Assembly: GCA_019648995.1 (NCBI GenBank)
Contig: BLXT01000977.1
Location: 646,958 to 680,012, forward strand
Source of the DNA: Plakobranchus ocellatus
Taxonomy: Eukaryota; Mollusca; Gastropoda; Plakobranchidae
DNA: 33,055 bases
Direction of reading: 5' to 3'
Under the pieces are notes generated by a model, which was given only the letters and a program-made list of their open reading frames with translations, had not been told where the DNA came from and made no database searches. Positions 22,601-28,775 of the stretch are shown here, one piece after another (position 1 is the first letter of the stretch; each line of letters starts with the position of its first letter). A program made the translations under genes and the position numbers.

Positions 22601-23428
22601 TTAGGTGTTAAAAAACAAGTTAAGTTTTGATTTCAAAATCAGAATTGAAGAGTGGCTTTGAAAATGTTTTTGCAATTTAGCTTCATGCTTATCAGTGATG
22701 ATTGTGTGTTCATTGGGTGTTTTTGCATTTTTTTTATGGTTCCTGTTTTTTTATTTGATCCAAATAACCAGTATGAGCCAGCCCCTTCAAGTGCAAGTTG
22801 ATTCCATAATTCTATCCAGTTTGAGAGGTTCCTCTGACTAATTGCTTTCAAACAACTTATTTTTATTGATAGTTTATCATATGTAACTTTTTGTTTGAAA
22901 ATGATTTTGATGGATCTTGACCTGTCACAAGTTTGGTTTTAAATCCTTTTGGTAGTTTAAATAGGCAGAAACTTCTTACCATGAACGTGAATATGGAGAA
23001 AGTTGTATAGAGCTATTTTGATTCCGAGCCATAATGTGGCACTTTAACTTTTAGAAAAAAATCCTTATAAAAGATACTTCAATAAAAGTGTAATGTCCAA
23101 ACTTTGTCCCTTTTGGACTGGCATTTAAAAAAATGTTCTTTGTAGATCAATTGAGATAAGAAAACAGGCATAGAAATCTTTTTAGTGAAATTTTCAAGCA
23201 AAACATTTTGAAACTTTAATTTTTGTTTTTGTAAAATAAGATAAAAATTTGAAAATGAGATTTTTTTCCCTTAGCTCTCTCTATTATAGTAATATTACTG
23301 TCTATTAATATCTATTATCTTTTTAGCTAAAGTATGCTGGGCGAGAGGTCTTGGGGACACCTGCTGTTGGAATTGGAGCACTGCACAAGCAAGAAATTGA
23401 CACGTTAATGAATGATACATTCGCTTGA
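1411..23428 (+). CDS. DHTKD1: DHTKD1, 2-oxoadipate dehydrogenase E1 subunit, 22 coding exons (complete)
   Basis: Joined exons: 1411-1609, 1770-1890, 3415-3592, 4679-4786, 5412-5523, 6796-6893, 7240-7303, 7584-7657, 8164-8307, 8943-9058, 9476-9551, 10153-10344, 12143-12244, 12859-12990, 13882-14002, 16773-16912, 18589-18745, 19079-19179, 19990-20091, 20459-20707, 21872-22021, 23327-23428. Every intron is GT-AG, phases match at all junctions and the joined frame encodes 945 residues. The enzyme is the thiamin-diphosphate E1 of the mitochondrial 2-oxoadipate dehydrogenase complex (lysine, hydroxylysine and tryptophan catabolism), working with DLST and DLD to form glutaryl-CoA. Visible motifs: [12 protein letters not shown] (216-227), MPHRGRLN (249-256), PNPSHLE (312-318), ThDP/Mg signature GDASF (359-363) to NN (392-393), RRWGHNE (458-464), DWATAEA (597-603), [14 protein letters not shown] (619-632), WSQEE (887-891). 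[12 protein letters not shown] (402-413) is the DHTKD1 form; OGDH differs there. The catalytic motifs look intact. Residues 1-40 are basic and hydroxylated without acidic residues until D23, fitting a mitochondrial leader. Confidence 0.95.
1610..1769 (+). other. DHTKD1 intron 1 (160 bp)
   Basis: GT-AG, phase 1, with a pyrimidine run of about 20 T near 1670-1689. The reading frame of exon 1 happens to stay open through this intron, so an unspliced reading would hide the exon 1-exon 2 junction. Confidence 0.85.
1770..1890 (+). CDS. DHTKD1: DHTKD1 exon 2: GHK motif
   Basis: The acceptor is ccctaacag. The exon encodes residues 67-106, including [14 protein letters not shown], the conserved Y-R-x-x-G-H-x-x-A-x-x-(D/N)-P-L segment of E1 enzymes. 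A second AG 12 bases downstream (1780-1781) is excluded because it would create an immediate stop. It ends in phase 2 at the gtaata donor. Confidence 0.93.
1891..3414 (+). other. DHTKD1 intron 2 (1.5 kb), AT-rich
   Basis: GT-AG, phase 2. No coding exon or clear mobile element is seen; it contains (AT)-rich runs near 1925-2005 and short A/T homopolymers. Confidence 0.8.
3415..3592 (+). CDS. DHTKD1: DHTKD1 exon 3
   Basis: Acceptor ctacaccag, donor gag|gtaat. Encodes residues 107-166, starting K-F-V-P-E-L and including [18 protein letters not shown] (the conserved 'Y-x-G-x-I-x-x-E' segment). Ends in phase 0. Confidence 0.93.
4504..4645 (+). repeat. Long near-perfect inverted repeat (hairpin) in intron 3
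   Basis: Left arm 4504-4560 and right arm 4590-4645 are reverse complements over about 56 positions, with a 29-base loop (4561-4589). I count six unpaired-by-Watson-Crick positions plus a one-base bulge. Read as sense RNA, four of those six are G:U wobbles. It ends 33 bases before exon 4. It could be a miniature palindromic transposon, a structured intronic RNA or a small-RNA precursor; the sequence alone does not decide. Confidence 0.9.
4679..4786 (+). CDS. DHTKD1: DHTKD1 exon 4
   Basis: Acceptor ttccatag, donor cag|gtaaat; 36 codons (residues 167-202), including [13 protein letters not shown], the counterpart of the D-E-K-x-W-F segment of E1 proteins. A long hairpin ends 33 bases upstream of this exon. 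Confidence 0.94.
5412..5523 (+). CDS. DHTKD1: DHTKD1 exon 5: [15 protein letters not shown] core
   Basis: Acceptor cccataag, donor c|gtaagat. Encodes residues 203-239: [19 protein letters not shown] then GESMM, the start of the E1 dehydrogenase core. Ends in phase 1. Confidence 0.96.
5524..6795 (+). other. DHTKD1 intron 5 (1.3 kb)
   Basis: GT-AG, phase 1; AT-rich with no coding exon seen. It holds an 11-base G-run near 6432-6442 and a perfect 15-base palindrome CCTTATAATATAAGG at 6272-6286. The prose-like AT-rich part 5800-6480 could be an old interspersed repeat, but no ends are visible. Confidence 0.7.
6796..6893 (+). CDS. DHTKD1: DHTKD1 exon 6: MPHRGRLN motif
   Basis: Acceptor ctttttag, donor aag|gtatc. 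Encodes residues 240-272 with the invariant M-P-H-R-G-R-L-N (249-256), part of the active site of 2-oxoglutarate/2-oxoadipate E1 enzymes, followed by PPVIMFRK. Confidence 0.96.
7240..7303 (+). CDS. DHTKD1: DHTKD1 exon 7 (64 nt, shortest exon)
   Basis: Acceptor gcaatcag, donor t|gtgagtg. Encodes residues 273-293 ([20 protein letters not shown] and L). G-D-V-x-x-H is conserved in the family. Ends in phase 1. Confidence 0.95.
7584..7657 (+). CDS. DHTKD1: DHTKD1 exon 8: PNPSHLE
   Basis: Acceptor tcccacag, donor gag|gtata. Encodes residues 294-318, ending in PNPSHLE (312-318), a conserved segment of 2-oxo acid E1 enzymes. Confidence 0.95.
7807..7886 (+). repeat. 10-bp-period degenerate minisatellite (8 units) in intron 8
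   Basis: Eight consecutive decamers start with gaa or gga and follow the consensus GGAATCCCTA/T: gaaatccctt, ggaatcccta, gaaatcatca, ggaagctctt, gaaaaccata, ggaatcccta, ggaatccatt, gaaagccttt. The period is strict (no indels) although the units have diverged. Confidence 0.8.
8164..8307 (+). CDS. DHTKD1: DHTKD1 exon 9: first half of ThDP motif
   Basis: Acceptor ctaaccag, donor cag|gtatgtaag. Encodes residues 319-366: [10 protein letters not shown], then [14 protein letters not shown]359-D360 opens the ThDP/Mg2+ signature, which closes with NN in exon 10. Confidence 0.96.
8943..9058 (+). CDS. DHTKD1: DHTKD1 exon 10: second half of ThDP motif
   Basis: Acceptor ctgcacag, donor ag|gttgat. Encodes residues 367-404: GVVAETF, then [18 protein letters not shown]392-N393 complete the ThDP-binding motif. 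Ends in phase 2; the split Arg codon is completed by exon 11. Confidence 0.96.
9476..9551 (+). CDS. DHTKD1: DHTKD1 exon 11
   Basis: Acceptor ctccaaag, donor gag|gtatga. Encodes residues 405-430: [20 protein letters not shown] then NADFPE. The Y-C-S-D-I form distinguishes DHTKD1 from OGDH, which has a Pro-Thr-Asp type sequence there. Confidence 0.95.
10153..10344 (+). CDS. DHTKD1: DHTKD1 exon 12: RRWGHNE motif
   Basis: Acceptor ataatgcag, donor gtg|gtaatt. Encodes 64 residues (431-494): [20 protein letters not shown] then [16 protein letters not shown], the conserved end of the E1 dehydrogenase domain. Confidence 0.96.
10345..12142 (+). other. DHTKD1 intron 12 (1.8 kb)
   Basis: GT-AG, phase 0. 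It contains the long (ATC)n tract described separately. After it, 11290-12142 is AT-rich without a supportable exon. A weak inverted pair (ttgggttca near 11632 and tgaacccaa near 11873) brackets about 250 bases but has no clear target duplication. Confidence 0.75.
10826..11256 (+). repeat. Interrupted (ATC)n trinucleotide microsatellite in intron 12
   Basis: About 430 bases are dominated by cat/atc triplets, with interruptions such as ttattattatt near 11090-11104 and several frame slips. All open frames through it, on both strands (poly-Met/Asp on the - strand, poly-Ile/Ser/His on the + strand), are low-complexity artefacts of the repeat. Confidence 0.95.
12143..12244 (+). CDS. DHTKD1: DHTKD1 exon 13: linker helices
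   Basis: Acceptor tctcaaattag, donor aag|gtatac. Encodes residues 495-528, a less conserved charged segment ([17 protein letters not shown] then [11 protein letters not shown]). It is placed by phase continuity and by correspondence to the helical linker between the E1 and transketolase-like domains. It follows the intron with the (ATC)n tract. Confidence 0.88.
12859..12990 (+). CDS. DHTKD1: DHTKD1 exon 14
   Basis: Acceptor ctcttttgcag, donor atg|gtaaca. Encodes residues 529-572, including [20 protein letters not shown], conserved in DHTKD1. Confidence 0.95.
12991..13881 (+). other. DHTKD1 intron 14 (0.9 kb)
   Basis: GT-AG, phase 0. Contains the decayed relative of the intron 16 element at about 13250-13432; the rest is AT-rich with no exon seen. 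Confidence 0.75.
13250..13432 (+). mobile_element. Decayed relative of the intron 16 piggyBac-like element
   Basis: It can be aligned by eye with 17306-17446 in the same orientation and order: cagtaa-(n)-aaacaaaagtagaact, then ttccata-(n)-aaaagtg-atgcta, then gggcgatggcgggcgat. Terminal repeats are not visible on this copy, so it is a fragment or a more diverged member. Confidence 0.5.
13882..14002 (+). CDS. DHTKD1: DHTKD1 exon 15: start of pyrimidine-binding domain
   Basis: Acceptor gttttacag, donor g|gtgagac. Encodes residues 573-612: KIHPTLQRG, then [24 protein letters not shown] contains the glutamate (E602) expected to activate the ThDP pyrimidine ring. Ends in phase 1. Confidence 0.96.
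14698..14703. repeat. Left target-site duplication ATTTAG
   Basis: Direct 6-bp repeat flanking the intron 15 element; the partner is at 16572-16577. Confidence 0.75.
15144..15153. promoter_or_regulatory. CRE-like palindrome GTGACGTCAC inside the transposon
   Basis: A perfect 10-base palindrome containing TGACGTCA, the full CREB/ATF site. It lies about 435 bases upstream of the small open frame at 15588, so it could be a promoter element of the transposon. This is inference from one motif. Confidence 0.3.
15588..15743 (+). CDS. Candidate small open frame within the intron 15 transposon (unidentified)
   Basis: A 51-residue frame begins at ATG 15588 (caaaATGa) and ends TAA. It is basic, beginning M-T-K-K-K, and contains a compact H-C-x-x-C-x(4)-C cluster ([10 protein letters not shown]) that could bind metal. 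A possible donor (gttaat at 15740) near its end would allow it to be the first exon of a longer transposon gene running into the gap. I do not recognise a family. The frame is short enough to be chance. Confidence 0.2.
   Translation: MTKKKLIYIEAPIHKRQQHCTDCIRKECIEAIRILGMEKGNVSWNFLFEKS
16054..16492. other. Assembly gap (439 N) inside the transposon
   Basis: The run of N follows a poly-T stretch (16039-16053). Its stated length may be an estimate, so the true size of the transposon and of DHTKD1 intron 15 is unknown. Open frames spanning it are artefacts. Confidence 0.99.
16572..16577. repeat. Right target-site duplication ATTTAG
   Basis: Direct 6-bp repeat flanking the intron 15 element; the partner is at 14698-14703. 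Confidence 0.75.
16773..16912 (+). CDS. DHTKD1: DHTKD1 exon 16: [14 protein letters not shown]
   Basis: Acceptor ctatgtcag, donor gag|gtgagc. Encodes residues 613-659 with [14 protein letters not shown] (619-632), a hallmark of the transketolase-like domain. An AG at 16748-16749 would add 23 bases and break the frame, so it is not used. Confidence 0.96.
16913..18588 (+). other. DHTKD1 intron 16 (1.7 kb)
   Basis: GT-AG, phase 0. The 5' third is a piggyBac-like miniature element; 17500-18588 is AT-rich with no exon seen. Confidence 0.8.
16927..17495. mobile_element. piggyBac-like miniature element (569 bp) in intron 16
   Basis: The left end CCCTTAAATTACCA (16927-16940) is the exact reverse complement of the right end TGGTAATTTAAGGG (17482-17495). 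Further inward, ctataccaaa (left) pairs with tttggtatag (right), so the inverted repeat continues with gaps. Flanks are TTAA (16923-16926) and TTTA (17496-17499), a TTAA target duplication with one change. CCC...GGG ends on TTAA are the hallmark of the piggyBac superfamily. No transposase frame is present, so it is non-autonomous. Confidence 0.65.
18589..18745 (+). CDS. DHTKD1: DHTKD1 exon 17: GFEYG and WEAQFGDF
   Basis: Acceptor gctatttag, donor t|gtaagtt. Encodes residues 660-711: [14 protein letters not shown], then [13 protein letters not shown], both invariant-type segments of the family. Ends in phase 1. Confidence 0.96.
19079..19179 (+). CDS. DHTKD1: DHTKD1 exon 18: GPEHSS motif
   Basis: Acceptor tgtcttcag, donor cag|gtttga. 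Encodes residues 712-745: [19 protein letters not shown] then [21 protein letters not shown] is conserved throughout 2-oxo acid dehydrogenase E1 enzymes of this type. Confidence 0.96.
19180..19989 (+). other. DHTKD1 intron 18 (0.8 kb) with an antisense open frame
   Basis: GT-AG, phase 0. On the - strand, 19704-19970 is open for 88 codons with mixed, non-repetitive composition (starts [20 protein letters not shown]). I recognise no family, and no promoter or splice context was found. It may be chance or a remnant of an inserted element. Confidence 0.4.
19990..20091 (+). CDS. DHTKD1: DHTKD1 exon 19
   Basis: Acceptor ttttatcag, donor cag|gtcaga. Encodes residues 746-779, ending [15 protein letters not shown], the conserved end of the pyrimidine-binding domain. 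Confidence 0.95.
20459..20707 (+). CDS. DHTKD1: DHTKD1 exon 20 (249 nt, longest exon): C-terminal domain
   Basis: Acceptor atatcacag, donor gag|gtgggt. Encodes 83 residues (780-862): [20 protein letters not shown], then [17 protein letters not shown] and a beta-strand VIFIRLE. This is the start of the conserved 2-oxoglutarate dehydrogenase C-terminal domain. Confidence 0.96.
20708..21871 (+). other. DHTKD1 intron 20 (1.2 kb)
   Basis: GT-AG, phase 0. AT-rich, with T-runs near 21307, 21644 and 21800. No exon, inverted-repeat ends or tandem array recognised. Confidence 0.7.
21872..22021 (+). CDS. DHTKD1: DHTKD1 exon 21: WSQEE motif
   Basis: Acceptor ccttcatag, donor gag|gttagg. Encodes residues 863-912: SLCPFP, then [25 protein letters not shown]-x-x-N-M-G-x-W-x-F is the C-terminal domain signature. 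Confidence 0.96.
22022..23326 (+). other. DHTKD1 intron 21 (1.3 kb)
   Basis: GT-AG, phase 0. Besides the 72-bp duplication it is AT-rich with no exon recognised. Confidence 0.8.
22061..22209 (+). repeat. 72-bp tandem duplication in intron 21
   Basis: 22063-22134 is repeated as 22135-22206 with only a T/C change near the start and a shift at the t/a boundary of the A-run. Each unit contains ccggcaatgttgacttgaag and an imperfect inverted repeat (gttgactt / aagttcaac). The first unit starts about 40 bases after the exon 21 donor. Confidence 0.92.
23327..23428 (+). CDS. DHTKD1: DHTKD1 exon 22: C terminus and stop
   Basis: Acceptor atctttttag. Encodes residues 913-945 ([20 protein letters not shown] onward), ending in TFA and TGA at 23426-23428. 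R-x-x-x-x-x-P-A-V-G-I-G then H-x-x-E-I/D matches the family C terminus. Confidence 0.95.
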   Translation, partial: LKYAGREVLGTPAVGIGALHKQEIDTLMNDTFA

Positions 23429-23653
23429 CAATCCTAGCCTTATTTTGTTTGTGAGGAATCTTTGTTGAATGTGTAAACAAATTTGTTTTATTTCAATGAT
23501 TGAATTGAATGGAAAATTTTTAATTGTGAACATCTCTGTAATTAATATCTATCAAATGCTTTCAGATTTTAAATTGAATTATTTCCATGTTTTTTTTATG
23601 TCTAGGGTAACAAAAAACGAAAACAAAGAAAACCAATCTGTAATAAGATCTGA

Positions 23654-23659
23654 AATAAA
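23654..23659 (+). terminator. Proximal poly(A) signal AATAAA for DHTKD1
   Basis: Canonical hexamer 226 bases after the stop codon, followed by a T-rich stretch. It would give a short 3' UTR. Cleavage position is not determined. Confidence 0.5.
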
Positions 23660-26511
23660 ATAGTTTTTGTGAAATTTGAAAAAAAAAAATCTTAATTGTT
23701 AAGAATGATGATTTTCTTTTTTTCTGATTCTTAGTTTTATGTATGTTCAATTTGAATGTTATTGTCCTCAATGGATCTGCTGCGGCAGAGATTGCCAAAT
23801 TTGTTATAGATGAAGACTTTTTTATTGCGACAGGCCAGTCTTTCTGAGTAACAGTTTCAAAAGTTTTAAAAACCAGCCTATGTGGTTAACAAATTGCATT
23901 TTCGTAATTGCTATTTCTCCAGTCACATTCTCATCATGAAATTGCAATTTCCATCTTAAAATTATGTTTGAAGTTTTTGTTCTTTTTCTTAAAAAGAGTT
24001 ATTTGTAAAAGATTTGATCTGCCATGTAAATCATGTTTGTGTCAATGTTTATAGGGATAAAAAGAGCTTTTCATTCTGAAAGAAGAGTAGGAGCTCACAA
24101 TTTAAATGTTTGCATCTTGAGTAAAAAAAGAGAAATATTTATAATCTCAATATTTACCTAATTTTTCTAATTATATCAGCAAGACCTAGGAATGAGGAAG
24201 CCAATATGAAAACAAATGAAGAAGAAGAAAATGTGTTAGTGAGTTGGATCTCTCTTATTACGTTTTTGAGAAAAAATTATGACTAAACATCTTTACAACA
24301 AGTGCAGTGGTTGAATCTAAATGATTTTGAGCTAGCAGGCCTTTGCTTTGTTGTAATGTCCTGAGTAGACATTAGGAAAATGTATTTCGTAACCCTTGAT
24401 CTCTCACACTTTTTTTTCCATTTCCTTGTCAGCACTGCAGAGTGCATCTAGAAAGAAATTTATGTTTACACATATGGACACCACTTATTTTTTTTCAAAC
24501 AATTCATGTTCAAAATTTCTTTTTTTTTTTTTACATGGATCAAAGGAAAGAAAAGGCTGATAAGACAAAAGCAATTAGAGAACTAGGCCTACTTTTTTTC
24601 TCTTTATCTTTCAACTTTATCACAATAAAGCCTGCTATCTAAGAACCATTGAAATTTAAATTATGAAAGTACTGTACTCTCGGCAAAAAATAAATAATGT
24701 AAAAGAATATTAGTTTTAAAATATGTAGAATATAGGAGAATCAATGATGATTGAAAGGCATGAGAATGCAAATTATCACGATTTTAATTGACAGAATGCA
24801 TGATTGTATGCTCAAACCATCATAAGCAGTTCTCTCAGGGTTTATAATGGCAATAGATTTCTAACGAAAAATGTTTTTTGTTTTCTAGTCTTGAAAAAGG
24901 ACTAGTTTAAAAGAATTTGAACTTGAAATTTTTATTTATGTAAGGCTGTCAAGTTTTAATGTTATAGCTCAATTTTTTAAAATAATCTGGAGATAAACCA
25001 GAGGCCATCTGTATGCACATTGGCACTTTCAATAAGCTTTGGACTCTGCTTTGAATAAAATCATGAACCACCCATTGTTGACTGCATTGAAAAGTTGGAT
25101 ATTCACCAAAGTCAATTTTTTGGAAAAAATCTTTGGAAATCATTCTTTTGACTGCTATTTTTAATGGCGACATAGATAGAATTAGAAGGTTATTGAGGCT
25201 GGTGTGAAACAACAGATGTGAACAAAAAGTCATCTTAATAGCAAGCTTTACAAACTTTTGAAGTGCATTCTTTGTGAATAGGAACTTTAGAGGTTTTTAT
25301 ACCCCTGCCAAGTGCCATTGGTCTGCCCATGCAGAAAGATAATTAAATAGAATTCATCTAAGTCGAATATACATGAGCCGATCTTCTTTTAAGTAGATCT
25401 TAATTTTTCAAGCATTTTGAGCTTCTTTTGCATCATTGTTCGAGTAAAGAACATTGCAATGGATATGTAGGTGTATGGATAGTCAGCTGTTATTTTTAAT
25501 CCACCTAGCTTATTGACTTATTAAGATTCCACTGTATTCAGTTGCTCTTGAGTGAGGATAAGCCTGTGCAGACAAAGAAGAGGATACACCCAAATCAAAA
25601 CTTCTTTTCCATTTGCTTGTTCATTTTGGGGAAATGGCACAATAAATCCTCTGGACATTTTCTGACGACTGATACATATATTATAATCTCTTTGCTTTTG
25701 TTTTGTTTCTTCCCGAACAAACTTTTCGATTGAGTATTATGCTCTACTTACCAAAAAAATCTCTGGAATGTCCTTTCTTCTTTTTGTTTTGAATTTATGT
25801 TTTATGCTTAATGCTTCATGTGATATATTTTCTTTTTAATTATTTCTTATTTTCGATCCAAGCATTTTTTTGTTATGCATTTATATTTTTCCACATGAAT
25901 GAAATCTCCACTGGTCTTGGCTAGTCATGATATTAAGAAGCAGATGAATTTTGAAAAGATTTTTGAAAAAAAAACTATATAAATTGGTACAGGTTTTTGG
26001 GTGATTATTTTTGAAATAATCCACAATTTTGAGGTTTTTTTTAAATATTTTATTTAACCATTTTCAATTCTTATTATTGTTGCAAATGGAAAAAACATAC
26101 ACTTATGTAAAATTGAAGAAGAGGAGCATGAAAAAAACAGTATATGTTTTGATACGGACAAGAAGAACAGAGAGAGCGAGGGCCTGGTGGCGATATAGTG
26201 TTAATACCTGCACTGATGTAGCAAAGATCTGTTGACTCTGTTTTATAAAGATAAGCTTATAATTAATCAGTCAATGTATTGTCAGGAATGCAAATTATGA
26301 GATATTTGGTTTTCATCTTGTACGTTTTACATGCATTGTAATGAATGCTAAGTGTTCATCTCTTTGTTTCTCTAAGATGCTCAGATCTGCTTTCAGAGAG
26401 GCAATCTTATTTATTTTTAAATGACTTATATATTTATTCGTTTCTTGTTTTTGTTAGATTGCGAGTCCACACTGGCACACTTAGTTTAAAAGTGAATATT
26501 TTCACATCGGG

Positions 26512-26548
26512 AATAAAGATATTTAATTGATGCTGAGCTCAAAATAAA
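26512..26548 (+). terminator. Candidate distal poly(A) signals (two AATAAA)
   Basis: AATAAA occurs at 26512-26517 and 26543-26548 and is followed by a GT/T-rich element (gtgtgtctgttgttttt, from 26561) typical of a downstream cleavage element. If used by DHTKD1, its 3' UTR would reach about 3.1 kb. No transcript evidence is available here. Confidence 0.3.
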
Positions 26549-27237
26549 TAATTTTTCTCAGTGTGTCTGTTGTTTTTTTTTTGGGGGGGGGGGGTTTGCT
26601 TTTTTTTTTTTTTAATTTGGCAAATATAAAAATATTTGACTTTTTGCTCGGTTGATTTGCCTAGATATTTTATGACCTTGTTGAAAAACCTTATGAGCGA
26701 AGAGCTAAACTTGTTTCACCCCACATTTCTAAGATTCTAATTTACAACAAGACTCGATCTTTACTTTTAAAAAAGGTATCATAAACGGGAATTGGATCAT
26801 TCAGCCGTTTGATTTGATTCATAAAAATAAAATATGTACTGTTCCTAATCGACAACACTTTTTTTCAGATCACAGAGACAAATTCAGAGACATTCAATTG
26901 TTCAAGACAGTACATTAAGAAACCAATACAAATTTGACATTATGATCTAAAAAAAGAAAGAGAGGAGTTACTAGTTAGGAGGAGACGCAGAAGGTAAGGC
27001 TGGGGATGAAGTAAGAGAACAGTCCAAGATTTAAAAAAAAAAAAAAGAAAGAATGCAAATAGAGGTGATGTTGGTCAGCTCAATATTTGATGAGAAAAGA
27101 GAAAGGATAGACGCGCACCTAAGAGTAAAACAAAAAAGGAAACTAAAGCAAAAATGTTTGTAGCAAAAGAAAATGGAAACTATACCACATAAACCTACAA
27201 AAGGGGGCGGATAGAGGGGCGAGAGCGTGTGAGAAAC

Positions 27238-27278
27238 GGAGAGGGAGGGAAAGAAAAGAAGAGGAAGAGAGAGGGGGG
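27238..27278 (+). repeat. 41-base uninterrupted polypurine tract
   Basis: G/A only from 27238 to 27278 (ggagagggagggaaagaaaa and onward), inside a wider purine-rich zone with a (GA)n run at 27482-27493. Such tracts can form triplex DNA; no function is shown. Confidence 0.85.
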
Positions 27279-28480
27279 TAAATAAAAGAAAATGAAATGA
27301 TTAAGGAAGAATAAAAGCATTAAAATTAAAGAATAGGATGCAACAGTACATAGTCTATTTCTAGTCTTTGATGAAATGTAGTCATGGTAGTTTCAAGGGT
27401 AACAAAAGTGAAGTCTATTTTGTTTGCTTCGCAAGACCGATTTAATAGATTCATGACAGAAAAAGGCCTGGGATCTCACTTGAGAGAGAGAGAGGAGCAG
27501 ACCATGAGAAATCAAAATAAGAGGTGTACATGTAGCTTGTGAAAACAAGATCCCAAAATTTTACACAAAAATCGGGACAATTCCGGGCTATAAGGGATAC
27601 TAGGCACCTCTGCCTATATTTTGCAAAACTGGAAACTGTCAGTGTACCTAATAAATCTTATTTCAAACCAAAAGTCAGGGAGTCAGGTTGAGAAACTCCA
27701 GTGTTTCAGAAACAAAATAGCATTGAATGCAATTTACTTTCAAACAATTGAAACAACTGAACTAATACTAGAAAAAGTTTCAATGAAGAGTCAAGTTATG
27801 AAAAATTTAACATAGGAATATAAAAAAAGTCGAAGAAAGTAGAGAAAAATTTGTTTGGTGAACTTAATTCAAAGGTACATGTGCTCGGCAGTTTTCGGAG
27901 GTATGGAGCAGTAACTGGAGCCAGAAGAGATGTGGTTTTAAAGATAAACGAAAAAAATAATGGTAGTGCTTCTTTAGTCCACCTAAATCATTAAGAAAAG
28001 GACAAATTAAGGGCTATGTGTCAAATGAGCTATATTCATCTAAATATATTGAAAAAAATTTTTATTTATAAATGAATATTTTAATTTCAAAAGAAAGCAG
28101 AGCTTTCACGTGGAAACTTTAGATTGTGACAAACACATCAGGATAAATGTGGATATCCAATAACTCTGAATTTTTCATTGATAAATATAGTTACATCTCG
28201 CAATAAAACAAGGCCTATCTTCTTTTAAGGCTCTGCCTAGAAAAGACATTGACAATCATAGTCCTCCACTCAAACTTTATTTCATATTTTTCGCTTTTAT
28301 AATCTTTAAAAAGATCATTGACTAATGCTGACTAGCCGTTTAGTTTTAGTACGTCTTTATTTTCATTAGCATTGATCCTTATTTTTAATAGACCAAGCTA
28401 ATATGATATTTTAAAAAGTGATGTTTGTAGTATGGTGTCCTGAACCCATCCACTGCAGTTTGGAACGTACTAATGAATCG

Positions 28481-28717
28481 TCATGATGGACTTGAGTATA
28501 TCCATCTGCCCGGAACAAAATGCAATGGTACGTAAAAAATGAGAGTGCTGGTTGCACAATGGACCCTCTGCATACTCTCTTCACGTCTAGGGTCCAGATT
28601 CTTGATAACGTTAACAAAGTATGCAACATAGTCTTCAATATATTCTGTTCTTTTGATACCCAAGAGACTCTGAATAAAACTACGATTGGAACAAACAGAT
28701 CGGAAACCCTAAGTCTC
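28481..28717 (-). pseudogene. Possible decayed coding trace on the - strand (unidentified)
   Basis: Two overlapping - strand frames are open. One reads GIKRTEYIEDYVAYFVNVIK then NLDPRREESMQRVHCATST, whose composition and charge pattern look protein-like. A faint resemblance to the Tyr-Val-x-Tyr...Cys...Phe-Val pattern of Golgi carbohydrate sulfotransferases is noted but is not strong. No ATG start, splice frame or catalytic motif was found. Confidence 0.2.
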
Positions 28718-28733
28718 ATGAGATGTAAAAAAA

Positions 28734-28775
28734 AGGCTAATTGGTAGGGCGCTTGGTTATTATGCTTCGATTCAC
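28734..28775 (+). repeat. tRNA-like fragment (A-box- and B-box-like)
   Basis: aggctaattggtagggcgct resembles a tRNA D-arm/A box, and gcttcgattc (28764-28773) differs from the B box by one base. Spacing is about 14 bases shorter than in a tRNA and no acceptor stem is visible, so it is at best a pseudo-tRNA or SINE remnant. Confidence 0.3.

Noticed and set aside
24949..25233. 94-codon - strand frame downstream of DHTKD1
   Set aside because: No recognisable family, no start or splice context, and a frame of this length can occur by chance in a 33-kb window.
26060..26190. A + strand frame reading SILIIVANGKNIHLCKIEEEE, faintly like an LDL-receptor YWTD repeat
   Set aside because: No splice acceptor precedes it, it ends in a stop without a good donor, and the similarity is to a loose pattern only.
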